Below are positions 49,987 through 59,113 of a stretch of 64,000 nucleotides of DNA, piece by piece (within the stretch, counting starts at the first letter, position 1; each line of letters starts with the position of its first letter). The stretch comes from a virus. The stretch spans positions 124,001 to 188,000 of IMG/VR virus record IMGVR_UViG_3300020178_000002; one strand, given 5' to 3'. A program made the translations under genes and the position numbers. A model generated the notes under the pieces. The model did not search any database. It was given only the letters and a program-made list of their open reading frames with translations, and was not told where the DNA came from.

Positions 49987-52743
49987 ATGTTTGATCATAT
50001 ACTAAAAGAGCTAAGAGTCTCTAAAACTTTGCTGGATAAAACATCTGAAGCTCTTAGAAAGAGAGCTGAAGATAAAGAAATTCTTCAAAAAGCTAGAGAG
50101 TCCTTAAAGGATAAAAAATATAAAGACCCCGAGAACAATAAGGAGATCTCTTTTAGTACTGCATACAATAGGAAAGTACCTCAAGCCCAACAAGACCTCC
50201 AGAAAGCCCTCTCCAAAGTCAGGTCTGAAGGTCAAGAAGAAGGTTCAGTGGATACTAGTGGCCTAAATGAAGAACAAGTAGATCTTCTTGAAAGAATAGC
50301 GAAAGGTAAAAAGACCAGCGATATGTCTCTGGTTGAGCAGAGAACCTTAAGAGAGTCTTTGGCCTTACTTTTTGATGCTCAGGACACATTGAAAAAAGAT
50401 GGAGTTGAAGAACCTTTAAAGACAGCAGAGCCTAAGAAGAAAAAACAGTATGCTAAAAAGGTAAAAAAGAAAGTAGTCGAGAAGGGTGAGAAAGTTGTCA
50501 AAAGTCTTAAAAAAGAGAAAGATTTACCAGAAGACACTACCATAGAAGATATTGTAGATGTAGACACCCTAGCTGAAACACATTCTGAAGATGCAAATGC
50601 CATAGATACTACTTTAAAGAAGCAAGAGAGCAGCAGGAAAGATAAGCTTAAGAAGAGGTTTCAAGAGCAAGAACAGAAAGCAGACAAAGATAAAGGTGCA
50701 ATCTTAAAGAGTCTGGAGAAATCCATAGACTCTTTTTCTCAGAAAGCTATTGAAGACCTTGAGGATAAGATAAAAGATGTTAAAGAGTCTTTGCAAAACA
50801 AATCCCATTCTAAAGACAAGCTTGATGATCTTGAAGAACAGCTTGAAGATCTTGAGTACCAGAAAGACATAAGAGAGCTAAATGCAAAAAATACCCAAGC
50901 GAAGTATCAAAAATCATTAAAAGATGCATTGGAAAACATACCTGATTTTGATGATGAACAAACAAAGAAGCTTTCCGAGTCCTATGCTAAAATGGGTGGT
51001 GATCTAGTAAGGAAACTAGAGGATATAGAAGATCTCAAGAGCTTTGTAGATGATAACCTATCAGAGTTAGAAAACTTAGATGAGTCTAGTGAGGAGTATG
51101 CAGAAAATGTAGGTAAACTAATGGCTCTTAAAACAATGAAAGAGGAAGTTATTAGTGACCCTACATTTGGCTTTTCTCCACCAGCTAAGAATTCAAGTCC
51201 AGAATTCTTAGAGGAATACAAAGAGTTTTTAGGGGAAGAACAAAGAAAGAAGTTCAATTCTTTCACCCCCGAAGAAAGAAATTCTGCTAGTTCAAAGCTT
51301 GCGTATGAAAAAGAAGACTTAATGGACATAATAGATGACGCAAGTACTTCACCAGAAAAAAGAGAGGAAGCCCAAAGGAGACTTTTCTTAGTTAAAGAAA
51401 CCGAATCAGCTCTCAACACCTCTCGAATACTGAATGGAGAAGACCCTATAGATGGTTATTACTATGTGGATGAGAATCTTTTAAATATAGCTAAGACTGA
51501 TGATGGTGAATATAATGAAAGTCTAGTCAAAGCTATCTCTGTTATTTCAAAGACAGATGTTTCAAATGAAGAGATGAGAAGCATTGTAGATACTGCTCTA
51601 AAAGATATGCCATTAGAACAGTGGGAGTCCATAGTTGGAGATTCTGAAATATACAATAGTATGAAAGGTCCTTTAGATCCTCTTTACTGTCCCATACACC
51701 CAGACAATATAGCAAAGGGTGTTAGTGGAGAAACAGTAAACAGAAAAGAAGATTGTCCTAGACCTGTTAGTGAGGACATGATCAACACTATCAAAGACAC
51801 TATCAACAAATCCTATTTAGATATACAGACCTCATTTAAAGCTCAATCTAAGAAGAAGTCTCTAACAACTCGTAAGAACAAAAACCTATCTAAGTTTCTA
51901 CATGAAAACCAAGATGATTTTATGGAGAAGCTAGTAAGTGGGGTAGGAAAAGATGGCAATCCAATAACAGACGAAGAAAAGGAAGACTTCATGAATTTCT
52001 TCTTCATGAAGATAAGAGGACTCAGTGTTTTGAATCTTGACCTGCAAGGTGAAAAGATCACAGGTGTTCGAGACATTATGAAGCAACTAAATCGTGTTCG
52101 AAAATTGGATGGGGCAGAGAAGATAAGAGCAACAGAAGAGCTTAAGAAGGTTTTTCTTGATTTAATGGAGAAAGATCCTATCGAAAAGCAGTCTTCTTTT
52201 AATAATCTATTTATTGACTATACTAATACCTATGGAGGTGTATTCATGCACAAAAAATCAACAACATACCAAGACTACCAGAAAAGAAGTAAAGACTTCA
52301 AAGTAGGTATGAAAGTATATTACTTTTGGGAGGGCAACAGTAGCCAACCTGGAGTAGTTGTTGCTGTCTACCCTTCTATTGGTATGGTAGATGTCGAATA
52401 CCCTCATGGCAGTCAAAGAATCCCTGTCGAAGAACTTATCGTTGATGCTTCAGGAGATGTCAAGGCATTGCCTGAGTCAACGATTCCAGGTGGCAGGGGG
52501 GTTGTTCCTGTAAGTGCGAGAGTAGCAAATAACTACTTGAAAAAAGCTATTTATTGGAGAAATATAAATAGAAGATACAAGCTATGTAAAGGTGAAGACC
52601 CCAACAAGCCAAACTGCCCAAAGTGTAAAACCCAAATGGGTAAAACAGTTTATAAGAGAAGAGACTCACAGAGCGAAAGACTATTTGCCTGCCCTAGTTG
52701 TCTCTTTGTTATCAAGTCCTCTGATATTGAAGGAGCAAACTAA
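49987..52743 (+). CDS. Large coiled-coil head-assembly protein with C-terminal zinc ribbon (918 aa)
   Basis: Start at MFDHILKEL, one base after the previous stop; a frame from 49915 would overlap that gene by 71 bases. Residues about 1-470 are highly charged and coiled-coil-rich, Lys/Glu/Asp; about 500-790 helical with two Cys (LYCPIHPDN); then an SH3-like barrel (VGMKVYYFWEGNSSQPGVVV... GMVDVEYPHGS) and a zinc ribbon CPKCKTQMGK...FACPSCLFVI at the very end. Directly upstream of the protease and scaffold, so likely an internal head or portal-linked assembly protein. No portal fold recognised. Confidence 0.6.
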   Translation: MFDHILKELRVSKTLLDKTSEALRKRAEDKEILQKARESLKDKKYKDPENNKEISFSTAYNRKVPQAQQDLQKALSKVRSEGQEEGSVDTSGLNEEQVDLLERIAKGKKTSDMSLVEQRTLRESLALLFDAQDTLKKDGVEEPLKTAEPKKKKQYAKKVKKKVVEKGEKVVKSLKKEKDLPEDTTIEDIVDVDTLAETHSEDANAIDTTLKKQESSRKDKLKKRFQEQEQKADKDKGAILKSLEKSIDSFSQKAIEDLEDKIKDVKESLQNKSHSKDKLDDLEEQLEDLEYQKDIRELNAKNTQAKYQKSLKDALENIPDFDDEQTKKLSESYAKMGGDLVRKLEDIEDLKSFVDDNLSELENLDESSEEYAENVGKLMALKTMKEEVISDPTFGFSPPAKNSSPEFLEEYKEFLGEEQRKKFNSFTPEERNSASSKLAYEKEDLMDIIDDASTSPEKREEAQRRLFLVKETESALNTSRILNGEDPIDGYYYVDENLLNIAKTDDGEYNESLVKAISVISKTDVSNEEMRSIVDTALKDMPLEQWESIVGDSEIYNSMKGPLDPLYCPIHPDNIAKGVSGETVNRKEDCPRPVSEDMINTIKDTINKSYLDIQTSFKAQSKKKSLTTRKNKNLSKFLHENQDDFMEKLVSGVGKDGNPITDEEKEDFMNFFFMKIRGLSVLNLDLQGEKITGVRDIMKQLNRVRKLDGAEKIRATEELKKVFLDLMEKDPIEKQSSFNNLFIDYTNTYGGVFMHKKSTTYQDYQKRSKDFKVGMKVYYFWEGNSSQPGVVVAVYPSIGMVDVEYPHGSQRIPVEELIVDASGDVKALPESTIPGGRGVVPVSARVANNYLKKAIYWRNINRRYKLCKGEDPNKPNCPKCKTQMGKTVYKRRDSQSERLFACPSCLFVIKSSDIEGAN

Positions 52744-52744
52744 G

Positions 52745-54133
52745 ATGGCATTTTTAAGGTACGCAAAAGCTAATGTAGTTCGCCCTCAAGTACACGGGCT
52801 AGATTGGGACAAAGTAAGAGTTGCTTCTGGTAATAGGCAACTAAACCAATCTTTAAAGAAAAAAGCTGAAGATATTCTAGGGGAGGCATTTACCCCAGAT
52901 AGATTTCTTTTAACACATGCTACTATCGTATGTTCTGTAGATTCTGTAACGCCTCCAAATACAAAAACAGGATCTATTAAAGAAGGTGGCTTTACTATAA
53001 ACAGAAAGTATTCTGATTACAGAATCTCAAAGGAGACTGACAAGTATATTAATAATAACCTAGACTCATGGTCTAGAGGTGTTATTAAAAGATCTTATCA
53101 GACTTTCATAGGTTCTCATAACTTTGTAGAGCATGTTCAAGTAGAAGAGCTTTCTAAGGGCAAAATCATTGATGCTGTTTTAAGAGACATTGGTGAAAGC
53201 CTCTATGTAGATATTCTAGTAGCTACTGATAGGAAACACAAAGACCTTGTAGAGCAGATTCTCTCTGGCCAGATGAACTCTATGTCTATGGGTTGTTCAG
53301 TCGATTTTACTATTTGTACTAAATGTGGTCACGTTGCAGCAGACGAAACTGAAATGTGTTCACATGTGAAGTATGAAAAAGGAAATACATTCTTTGATGA
53401 CCAAGGCAATAAGCACAGAGTTGCTGAGTTATGTGGTCACGAAGATGTGGGTGAGACTGCTGGTGTTACTTTTATTGAGGCTTCTTGGGTTGCAACTCCT
53501 GCTTTTCCAGGTGCGGTTGCTAGAAATACCATTGAAATACCCTCTTCTGATAACCCCTCAGAAGTTCCTTCAAAATGGGTAGATAAATCTGCAAGCCTTT
53601 CTTTAACTTCTGCTTTTGGAATGGAAGAAGAAGAAGAATCTGAAGAAGGTGGAGATAAAGAACCAGCAGACGAGTCTCTCCTTAAGAAGCTAGATTCAGT
53701 ATATGAGCAAGCTATCATAGACAGATTCAAGAATAAGCTTGAAACTGAGATGAAGAAAGAGAAAGCTCAAGAGAAACTCTATCCTCCCACAAGTCAATCT
53801 TCTGTAGCCCAGAACGACACTGTGATTAAAGAAGGAAAGAAAGTCTCAACCAGAGAGTATACTAAAGCATTAGATATTTCTGTAAAGACAGCTTCTAATT
53901 TAGAAGAAGCACTCTTTAACATTGCTTTAGTAAACAATCACTTTGGTGTCAGCATCCCTTCTCACCTTTATAAGATAGCCAGTAAGCTAGGAAGCACTTC
54001 TAAATATGCATCTGTTCAAGATTATATTGAGAAAGCTGTAAGCCTACATGGTAAAGCATTATCGGAGAAAGATTCTTTCATCTTAATTCGGTTAGCAAAA
54101 ATAACATCCCTTAACAACTTCGGGCAGAAATAA
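52745..54133 (+). CDS. Prohead protease-like protein with zinc insertion (462 aa)
   Basis: AAGGAG before ATG at 52745. Herpes/phage prohead protease layout: HNFVEH with His125, a strand VDILVATD, then QMNSMSMGCSVDF with Ser181 as likely nucleophile. Right after it CTKCGHVAADETEMCSHV (191-208) forms a probable zinc knuckle, then an ASWVATPAFPGA closing segment typical of these proteases. The C-terminal 200 residues are charged and may act as scaffold or targeting region removed on maturation. Expected to cut scaffold, capsid protein and internal proteins in the prohead. Stop lies 36 bases before the scaffold start. Confidence 0.8.
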   Translation: MAFLRYAKANVVRPQVHGLDWDKVRVASGNRQLNQSLKKKAEDILGEAFTPDRFLLTHATIVCSVDSVTPPNTKTGSIKEGGFTINRKYSDYRISKETDKYINNNLDSWSRGVIKRSYQTFIGSHNFVEHVQVEELSKGKIIDAVLRDIGESLYVDILVATDRKHKDLVEQILSGQMNSMSMGCSVDFTICTKCGHVAADETEMCSHVKYEKGNTFFDDQGNKHRVAELCGHEDVGETAGVTFIEASWVATPAFPGAVARNTIEIPSSDNPSEVPSKWVDKSASLSLTSAFGMEEEEESEEGGDKEPADESLLKKLDSVYEQAIIDRFKNKLETEMKKEKAQEKLYPPTSQSSVAQNDTVIKEGKKVSTREYTKALDISVKTASNLEEALFNIALVNNHFGVSIPSHLYKIASKLGSTSKYASVQDYIEKAVSLHGKALSEKDSFILIRLAKITSLNNFGQK

Positions 54134-54169
54134 AGTCTTGCCCTCTACGATATGAAAGGACTATGCCTT

Positions 54170-55819
54170 ATGTCTAGGTATTCCCGTTCTAAGTCTCGCA
54201 TGACTTCAGCTCGAAAAAGTCGTGTTCGCAAAGCAACCTCATCAGTTCCAGGTTATGATAATCTAGGTTGGGATCACTTCGGTCACCCTGCTTCAGCAGA
54301 ACAACCAGATCTTGAAGAATATGGTATTGATTCTGATTTCGGTGAAGGTGTTCGCAAAGGTCCTTATGAGGACAGCCCTGCACCTGCTTCTTACTCATGG
54401 GAGCCTGATCACCCTGCACACTCAAAGAAAGCTCTAAAGAGTGCTATGGAGCGTAAAGCTGCTAAGTGCATTCGTATTGCTGAGTCTCGTCTTGGTAAGT
54501 TTGCTTCTCAACGTGAGATCGAAGATCTTGCACTTCGCTTCATGGATCTTCCTAACAGTGTAATCAACTCAAGAGTTGCTAGCATTGAAGACCCAATGGC
54601 TGAAGAAATTGATGCTATGCATGATATGTATGCAGAAGACATTGATCCAATGGCTGAAGAAGTCGAAGGTATGATGTACGCAGAAGACCCTATGGCTGAA
54701 GAGGTTGAAGGCATGATGTATGCTGAAGACCCTATGGCTGACCTTATGTATGACGACATGGATGACGACATGGGTATGATGGCAGACCTTATGGATGACT
54801 CTATGGATGATTCTATGGATATGATGGCAGACCTTATGGATGACTCTATGGATGATTCTATGGATATGATGGCAGACCTTATGGATGATTCTATTGATGA
54901 CGACATGGATATGATGGCTGACCTTATGGATGATGACATGGGTGATTCTATTGATGACGACATGGGTATGATGGCTGAAAGTCTTTTCGCTATGGAGCAT
55001 GACGCTATGGAGCATGACGCTATGGAGCATGGCATGTTTGCAAGCATTGATGAGCCTGTAGCAGACGACATGGGCGACATCATGGCAGACTTGTTTGGAG
55101 AAGAAACTGAGAGTGAAGCTGATATCCTAGCTGACGAAGTTGCTAGTCTTAAAGCTGCAAATGCCAGACTAGCTCGCAAAGTAAGAAATCTTAGCAGAAC
55201 TGTAAACGCTTCTAAAGCAGAGGAAGTAAAAGCAGAAGAGACTGAGGCAGAAGAAACTGAAAGCACCGAAGAGAAAGTAGCTCGTATCGAGAGACTTGCA
55301 AACGCTTTAGCTGACTACATGGCTGAGATGGAGCGTACTGCTGCTGAAGAGGAAGAAGCTAAAGAGGAAGAAGCTCCTAAAGAAGAAGCTAAAGAAGAAG
55401 CTCCTAAAGAGGAAGCTAAAGAAGAAGCTCCTGCTGAGAAGAAAGCTTATAACTCAATGGCAGATATTCTTGCAGAGCTTGAAGTAGAGAGTGAAGAAGT
55501 TGATCCTATGGCAGAAGAGCTTGAGCCTGTAGCTGAAGACCCAATGGGACTAGACAGTGTGGCTGACATGCAAATTGATGCTCGTCTTGCTTCTATCTTC
55601 ACTGCTGGTGAAGAAGGTGAAGTTGCAGAAGAAACTGAAGCAGAAGAAACTGAAGCAGAAGAAACTGATGCTGGTAAGAAAGCTTCATATCGCCCAAGCA
55701 CTCAAGCTCGTCAAGCATCTGTAAAGACTCTTGGAAACATCAGTCGTGAAGCTTCAAGCTCTGATGAACTCAGCAAGCTTTGGGAATCTGCTCCAGACGT
55801 AAGCAAATTCTTCGGTTAA
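54170..55819 (+). CDS. Acidic scaffold (prohead core) protein (549 aa)
   Basis: Start at MSRYSRSKSR, nine bases after AAAGGA; an ATG at 54152 precedes that ribosome site and is unlikely. A basic N-terminus of 30 residues leads into a strongly acidic chain rich in Met, Asp and Glu (MADLMDDSMDDSMDMM repeated), a coiled coil (EADILADEVASLKAANARLARKVRNL), Ala/Glu/Lys repeats (EEAPKEEAKEE), and a folded C-terminus (RQASVKTLGNISREASS). Position between protease and capsid gene, plus composition, marks it as the scaffold or major core protein. Confidence 0.72.
   Translation: MSRYSRSKSRMTSARKSRVRKATSSVPGYDNLGWDHFGHPASAEQPDLEEYGIDSDFGEGVRKGPYEDSPAPASYSWEPDHPAHSKKALKSAMERKAAKCIRIAESRLGKFASQREIEDLALRFMDLPNSVINSRVASIEDPMAEEIDAMHDMYAEDIDPMAEEVEGMMYAEDPMAEEVEGMMYAEDPMADLMYDDMDDDMGMMADLMDDSMDDSMDMMADLMDDSMDDSMDMMADLMDDSIDDDMDMMADLMDDDMGDSIDDDMGMMAESLFAMEHDAMEHDAMEHGMFASIDEPVADDMGDIMADLFGEETESEADILADEVASLKAANARLARKVRNLSRTVNASKAEEVKAEETEAEETESTEEKVARIERLANALADYMAEMERTAAEEEEAKEEEAPKEEAKEEAPKEEAKEEAPAEKKAYNSMADILAELEVESEEVDPMAEELEPVAEDPMGLDSVADMQIDARLASIFTAGEEGEVAEETEAEETEAEETDAGKKASYRPSTQARQASVKTLGNISREASSSDELSKLWESAPDVSKFFG
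54776..54967 (+). repeat. 45-base tandem repeats in the scaffold gene
   Basis: Units start at 54776, 54821, 54866 and 54911 with atgatggcagaccttatgg; the first two are identical over 45 bases, the third diverges at its end, the fourth is 57 bases long. Each encodes MMADLMDDSMDDSMD-type blocks. Confidence 0.85.
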
Positions 55820-55901
55820 TCCGAGAATTGTTTAATAGTTTGTTTATAGCAAACGCATAACTAATGGAACTATTGGGGTTGGGTTTTGACCCACCTCTTC
55901 T

Positions 55902-55937
55902 TTTATTAACACACTACTCACTTGATTACAGTGAGTA
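55902..55937 (+). promoter_or_regulatory. TTTAT promoter candidate and leader hairpin of the capsid genes
   Basis: TTTATTAAC (55902-55910), like the motif before 60900, then TACTCAC (55915-55921) pairing perfectly with GTGAGTA (55931-55937). The ribosome site TAGGAG lies after the hairpin. A second TTTATA (55843-55848) lies 60 bases further upstream. Confidence 0.45.
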
Positions 55938-55963
55938 TGAGCAAATCACATAGGAGATTAACT

Positions 55964-56545
55964 ATGGCTCTACTTGGACAAGCAAGTGGTGGGTTCACTG
56001 AGAGCAGCTCTGCTCTTCGTATTTTGCACGTTGGTGTTCGTAACACTGTCGGTCAACTTACAGAAGACAGCTTCACTCAGACCAACCCCCCAATCGAAAC
56101 TACTGCTGCTAGAGTAAGTACTTCAGCAGGTCTTTTAACCAACGCTCTTGGTATTCTTTCAGGCTCTATTGCATTCGCAAGACCTGACGAGGGTGCTAAC
56201 TATCATGGTGGTCCTTCTGCAAGAGTTGCTGCTAGCGACCGTGTTCTTGGTGTTTTCATCAACAATGCTTCTGGCAATGCTTTTGAGAACCAACCTGGTG
56301 TAGCAAGCAACAGAGGACCTTATGTTTCAGCACAAGGTACTTATGCTAACCGTCTTTATGAGACATCACAAACAGGTGCTGATGTTGCTCTCACTTACAC
56401 CATTGGTGAATCACTATTTGCTTCTGTAAATGGTTACTTAACTAATGACACAAATGAGAGAGCTTTTGATGAGACTGTTATCGGTGTTCTTAAAATCTCT
56501 CCGGACTCTAGCTCAGACGAGTTGGTTTACGATCAACGCATCTGA
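55964..56545 (+). CDS. Probable capsid decoration protein (193 aa)
   Basis: ATG at 55964 with TAGGAGA upstream; a TTG-started frame from 55922 adds 14 unconvincing residues. Strand-rich, with AARVSTSAGLLTNALGILSGSIAFARP, DRVLGVFINNASG, and YTIGESLFASVNGYLTNDTNERAFDETVIGVLKISP, a pattern common in small beta-barrel head decoration proteins encoded next to capsid genes. Eighteen bases from the major capsid gene. Slightly more GC and more regular codon use than accessory genes, as expected for abundant virion proteins. Confidence 0.6.
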   Translation: MALLGQASGGFTESSSALRILHVGVRNTVGQLTEDSFTQTNPPIETTAARVSTSAGLLTNALGILSGSIAFARPDEGANYHGGPSARVAASDRVLGVFINNASGNAFENQPGVASNRGPYVSAQGTYANRLYETSQTGADVALTYTIGESLFASVNGYLTNDTNERAFDETVIGVLKISPDSSSDELVYDQRI

Positions 56546-56563
56546 TAGGAAAGGAAGTATATT

Positions 56564-57442
56564 ATGAGTAATACAGTTGATAATTCAGTAAAACAAAAGA
56601 TCATTAGCGACTACATCAAGACCCCTCAAGGTCGTGCAAAGCTAGCTGCTTCAATGACTCAACCTCTTCGTCTTCGCCGTGACTATACAAGCGTTGGTCG
56701 TAAGACCTTCCTTGTTGAGCAACTTCCTGATGGTGCGTTGCCTATTTACGACAAAGACCCAGACGTAACAGCTTTCGTAGTTGGTGAAGAAGGCGAGAAC
56801 ATTCTTGCTATCACCAAGCCTCGTCGTGTTATCTTCCCTCTCTTTGAGATTGCTTCTAACCCTGAGATTCCTTTAACTCAGATCAAGGAAAGACGCTTCG
56901 ATCTTATCGAGAGAGCACAGGATCTTGCTAGAGCACAAATTCAGGCTGCTGAAGACGAGCGTGTATTCGCTATTCTTGACGCAGTTGCAGCTAATGGTTT
57001 CGACAGCGTTTCTGGTCAAACCAATGCTGACATTCCTGTTATCGCTCCTCTTAATGGTGCTGTTCTTGCTGACGCATACAGCCTAATTGAGAGACATGAC
57101 CTTAGAGTTGCCCGTGTATTTATGAATGCTAGAGACTATGCTGACATTCGTAAGTTCGGTCGTGACATTCTCGATATCGAGAGTCAAGCAGCCCTTCTCA
57201 AGACAGGTCTACAAGCAACTCTTTGGGGTGCTCAAATCATCACAAGTCGTCTTGTTCCTGTTGGTACAGTTTATGTTTGTTGTGAGCCAGAAATGTTCGG
57301 TCGTATCCCTGTTCGTACAGAGTTGACTGTTCTTTCTGCTGACGATCCAAAAGCTCGTACAATCGGCTTCTCTTGCTTCGAGAATCTAGGTATCGGTGCT
57401 TATAACCCTCGTGGTCTTGCTAGACTTACTGTTACTCGCTAA
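56564..57442 (+). CDS. Major capsid protein (HK97 fold)
   Basis: 292 residues, AAGGAAG before ATG. N-terminal basic arm (KTPQGRAKLAASMTQPLRLRRDY), a P-loop-like strand region (FPLFEIASNPEIPLTQIKERRF), the long spine helix DLIERAQDLARAQIQAAEDERVFAILDAV (about 124-152), an A-domain with LNGAVLADAYSLIERHDLRVARVFMNARDY, and a closing ENLGIGAYNPRGLARL. The spine helix after an E-loop and the A-domain order fit HK97-type capsids. Forms the shell; its N-terminal arm may be trimmed by the protease. Last gene before the terminator. Confidence 0.85.
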   Translation: MSNTVDNSVKQKIISDYIKTPQGRAKLAASMTQPLRLRRDYTSVGRKTFLVEQLPDGALPIYDKDPDVTAFVVGEEGENILAITKPRRVIFPLFEIASNPEIPLTQIKERRFDLIERAQDLARAQIQAAEDERVFAILDAVAANGFDSVSGQTNADIPVIAPLNGAVLADAYSLIERHDLRVARVFMNARDYADIRKFGRDILDIESQAALLKTGLQATLWGAQIITSRLVPVGTVYVCCEPEMFGRIPVRTELTVLSADDPKARTIGFSCFENLGIGAYNPRGLARLTVTR

Positions 57443-57493
57443 TCATTAGCTAAGTAAATGACCTAGAGTCTAGGTCAAGGGTTATCGAAATTA

Positions 57494-57527
57494 AACCTCA
57501 ACTTCTTCTGGGAGTTGGGGTTTTTTT
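57494..57527 (+). terminator. Rho-independent terminator of the capsid unit
   Basis: AACCTCAACTTC (57494-57505) pairs with GGAGTTGGGGTT (57511-57522), 12 bp with G-U pairs, and a T run. Confidence 0.88.
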
Positions 57528-57591
57528 ATTTATAGTCCTCCTTAGCTTTGATACTACTTAAAACTTGATCATTCCAAACCCTAGTATTTCG

Positions 57592-57621
57592 TTTATAGCT
57601 CCCATAGACAAAACAAGGAGT
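57592..57621 (+). promoter_or_regulatory. TTTATA promoter candidate and weak SD hairpin
   Basis: TTTATA (57592-57597) followed by GCTCC (57598-57602) pairing with GGAGT (57617-57621); AAGGAG is the ribosome site of the gene at 57629. Stem of only five pairs. Another TTTATA lies at 57529-57534. Confidence 0.4.
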
Positions 57622-57628
57622 AAAAAAA

Positions 57629-58231
57629 ATGAAGCTGTTCAATACAAAAAGAAGCCTAGCAATACATCCAGGTAGTCTTAGACTAAACCACACCAAGTTC
57701 TTAAACGATTGGTCTAGAAGTAAAGCAGGACCTAAAGATTTTGTTATCTTCTTTAAAGGTGGAAAGTACCTTAAAGTCTCTTTCAACCAGAACTCTCCTC
57801 ACTATAAGAGATCTGTACCGAAGTTTGACAGAAATAAGGTGTTTGGTCTTGCTACTAAAATTCCAAGAGATGGGAAATGGCAATTTGTAGCTTATGTTTA
57901 TGACAATGAACATAATCTGAGACAACTAACTGTCACAGGAGAAACCACTGCCAGAAAAGCTCTCAAAAAAGGTATTCTTGAAATGAGAGAGTATTATGTT
58001 CGCATAAACGGACTCCTTTTAAGAAGTCCAGAAAAAAAACTAGAAGATGCCCTCAAGTCACATGATTGGTGGCACATGATGAGCGATGACCATAGAGTAT
58101 GGAGAGCTGGTGAGAGTAGTATGGAGAAAATCAAGAGCCTGTTAGATAAAGTGGACGATGCCACAGGTAAAGAACTTTGGTTAAAGTATGCACCAGATCA
58201 GTTTAAAGGTTATTATAGTAACAACTCTTAA
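57629..58231 (+). CDS. Unknown basic protein (200 aa)
   Basis: AAGGAG eight bases before ATG. N-terminal strands (FVIFFKGGKYLKVSFNQNSP, GKWQFVAYVYDNEHNLRQLTV), then TTARKALKKGILEMREYYVRINGL, then a helical C-terminus (LEDALKSHDWWHMMSDD). Begins MKLFNTKRSLAI without a tag. The basic, compact alpha/beta character suggests DNA or nucleotide contact but nothing specific is recognised. Confidence 0.6.
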   Translation: MKLFNTKRSLAIHPGSLRLNHTKFLNDWSRSKAGPKDFVIFFKGGKYLKVSFNQNSPHYKRSVPKFDRNKVFGLATKIPRDGKWQFVAYVYDNEHNLRQLTVTGETTARKALKKGILEMREYYVRINGLLLRSPEKKLEDALKSHDWWHMMSDDHRVWRAGESSMEKIKSLLDKVDDATGKELWLKYAPDQFKGYYSNNS

Positions 58232-58249
58232 CTTTAAGGAGATGACTCA

Positions 58250-58786
58250 ATGAGGATCTTTCTGTTTTTACTATTCTTGACCCTTCCCTTATCTGCTCAT
58301 GCAGAAGAAGAACCTATACATAGACCTTGGGAAGCTAGTCTTGGTAATACCCAAATGTTTATTGGCTGGTATAAAAAGGGTTCTTACCCTGTACCAACTT
58401 CTTCTGCCACTTTAATTCTTTCAAGAGAAGTGGTTTTTGACTTCTCATTGTGGGCTGTATTCAATCTCCCTCTTAATTCTAACAGAAGAGTTACAGAAGA
58501 GGGTTTACTTGTAGAGAGCCAAACACCACCTACTTTTATGTTAGGTCTTAGTTATGAGTTTATCAGGTATGGAATGAGTGAGGGTAGGAGTCTAGGTCTT
58601 GATGCAGGATTTTCTGTAGGTAGACCTCTAACTCTTGAGGGTCAACTCTTTCCTGTAGGTGCGTTTAGATTAAAACTCCTTACAAAACAAGATAGCTCTA
58701 TGTATGCTGGAATAACAACCTCACCTTATAACCCAGAGGGTGATTTGGTTTGGGGCTTGATCTCTGGCATGGGATATAAGTTTTAA
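58250..58786 (+). CDS. Outer-membrane beta-barrel-like protein
   Basis: 178 residues, AAGGAGA before ATG. MRIFLFLLFLTLPLSAHAEEE is a standard Sec signal with cleavage after AHA. The mature protein is a series of alternating-hydrophobicity strands with aromatic girdles (ATLILSREVVFDFSLWAVFNLPL, PTFMLGLSYEFIRYG, GLDAGFSVGRPL, SMYAGITTSPYN) and ends in SGMGYKF, a C-terminal Phe preferred by the BAM machinery. About eight strands fit 157 residues. A phage-made outer-membrane protein might block receptors or alter the cell surface; role inferred. Confidence 0.65.
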   Translation: MRIFLFLLFLTLPLSAHAEEEPIHRPWEASLGNTQMFIGWYKKGSYPVPTSSATLILSREVVFDFSLWAVFNLPLNSNRRVTEEGLLVESQTPPTFMLGLSYEFIRYGMSEGRSLGLDAGFSVGRPLTLEGQLFPVGAFRLKLLTKQDSSMYAGITTSPYNPEGDLVWGLISGMGYKF

Positions 58787-58795
58787 AAAAAAGTA

Positions 58796-58818
58796 CCCCC
58801 CTTTAATTAATCAGATAA
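58796..58818 (+). promoter_or_regulatory. C-run/GATAA promoter
   Basis: Six C (58796-58801), 8 bases, ATCAGATAA (58810-58818), a two-base variant of ATTTGATAA; 34 bases before the ATG at 58853. Confidence 0.45.
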
Positions 58819-58852
58819 CAATAAGTATCTATTTTATTAAAGGAGAAAAATT

Positions 58853-59113
58853 ATGAATGAGAAGATTGTATTAAGTATTTTGTTTGTTCTAGGTATTGCA
58901 GCACTTGTCTATGGTCTTAATAGAGAGAGCCTTGAAAGTGCTGTAGGTGAGGACAAGACATACAGCATTAGCTGTGAAACCCCAAAGGGTTGGGTAGAGT
59001 ACAAGACCCACAGAAAACCTTTTGAAGCAAGTTGGAGGCGAGGTGGGGTTTGGTATTTTGAAACCCTAGAGGGTAAGAACATTACCTCTACCAAGTGTCA
59101 CAGCGAAGAATAA
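58853..59113 (+). CDS. Small single-span membrane protein
   Basis: 86 residues, AAAGGAG before ATG. N-terminal hydrophobic helix IVLSILFVLGIAALVYGL (about 5-22), with the rest outside: YSISCETPKGWVEYKTHRKPF, FEASWRRGGVWYFETLEGKN, and one more Cys, so a disulphide between the two Cys in the periplasm is possible. Short basic/aromatic domain. Behind the outer-membrane-like gene but under its own promoter-type motif. Function unknown. Confidence 0.6.
   Translation: MNEKIVLSILFVLGIAALVYGLNRESLESAVGEDKTYSISCETPKGWVEYKTHRKPFEASWRRGGVWYFETLEGKNITSTKCHSEE

Noticed and set aside
54776-54967. Evenly spaced repeats considered as a CRISPR array
   Set aside because: Units are contiguous, in frame and coding; no spacers.
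54508-55266. Antisense frame of 252 residues across the scaffold gene
   Set aside because: Ser/Ile/Met-monotonous translation of the 45-base repeats; no ribosome site, opposite to a well-supported gene.
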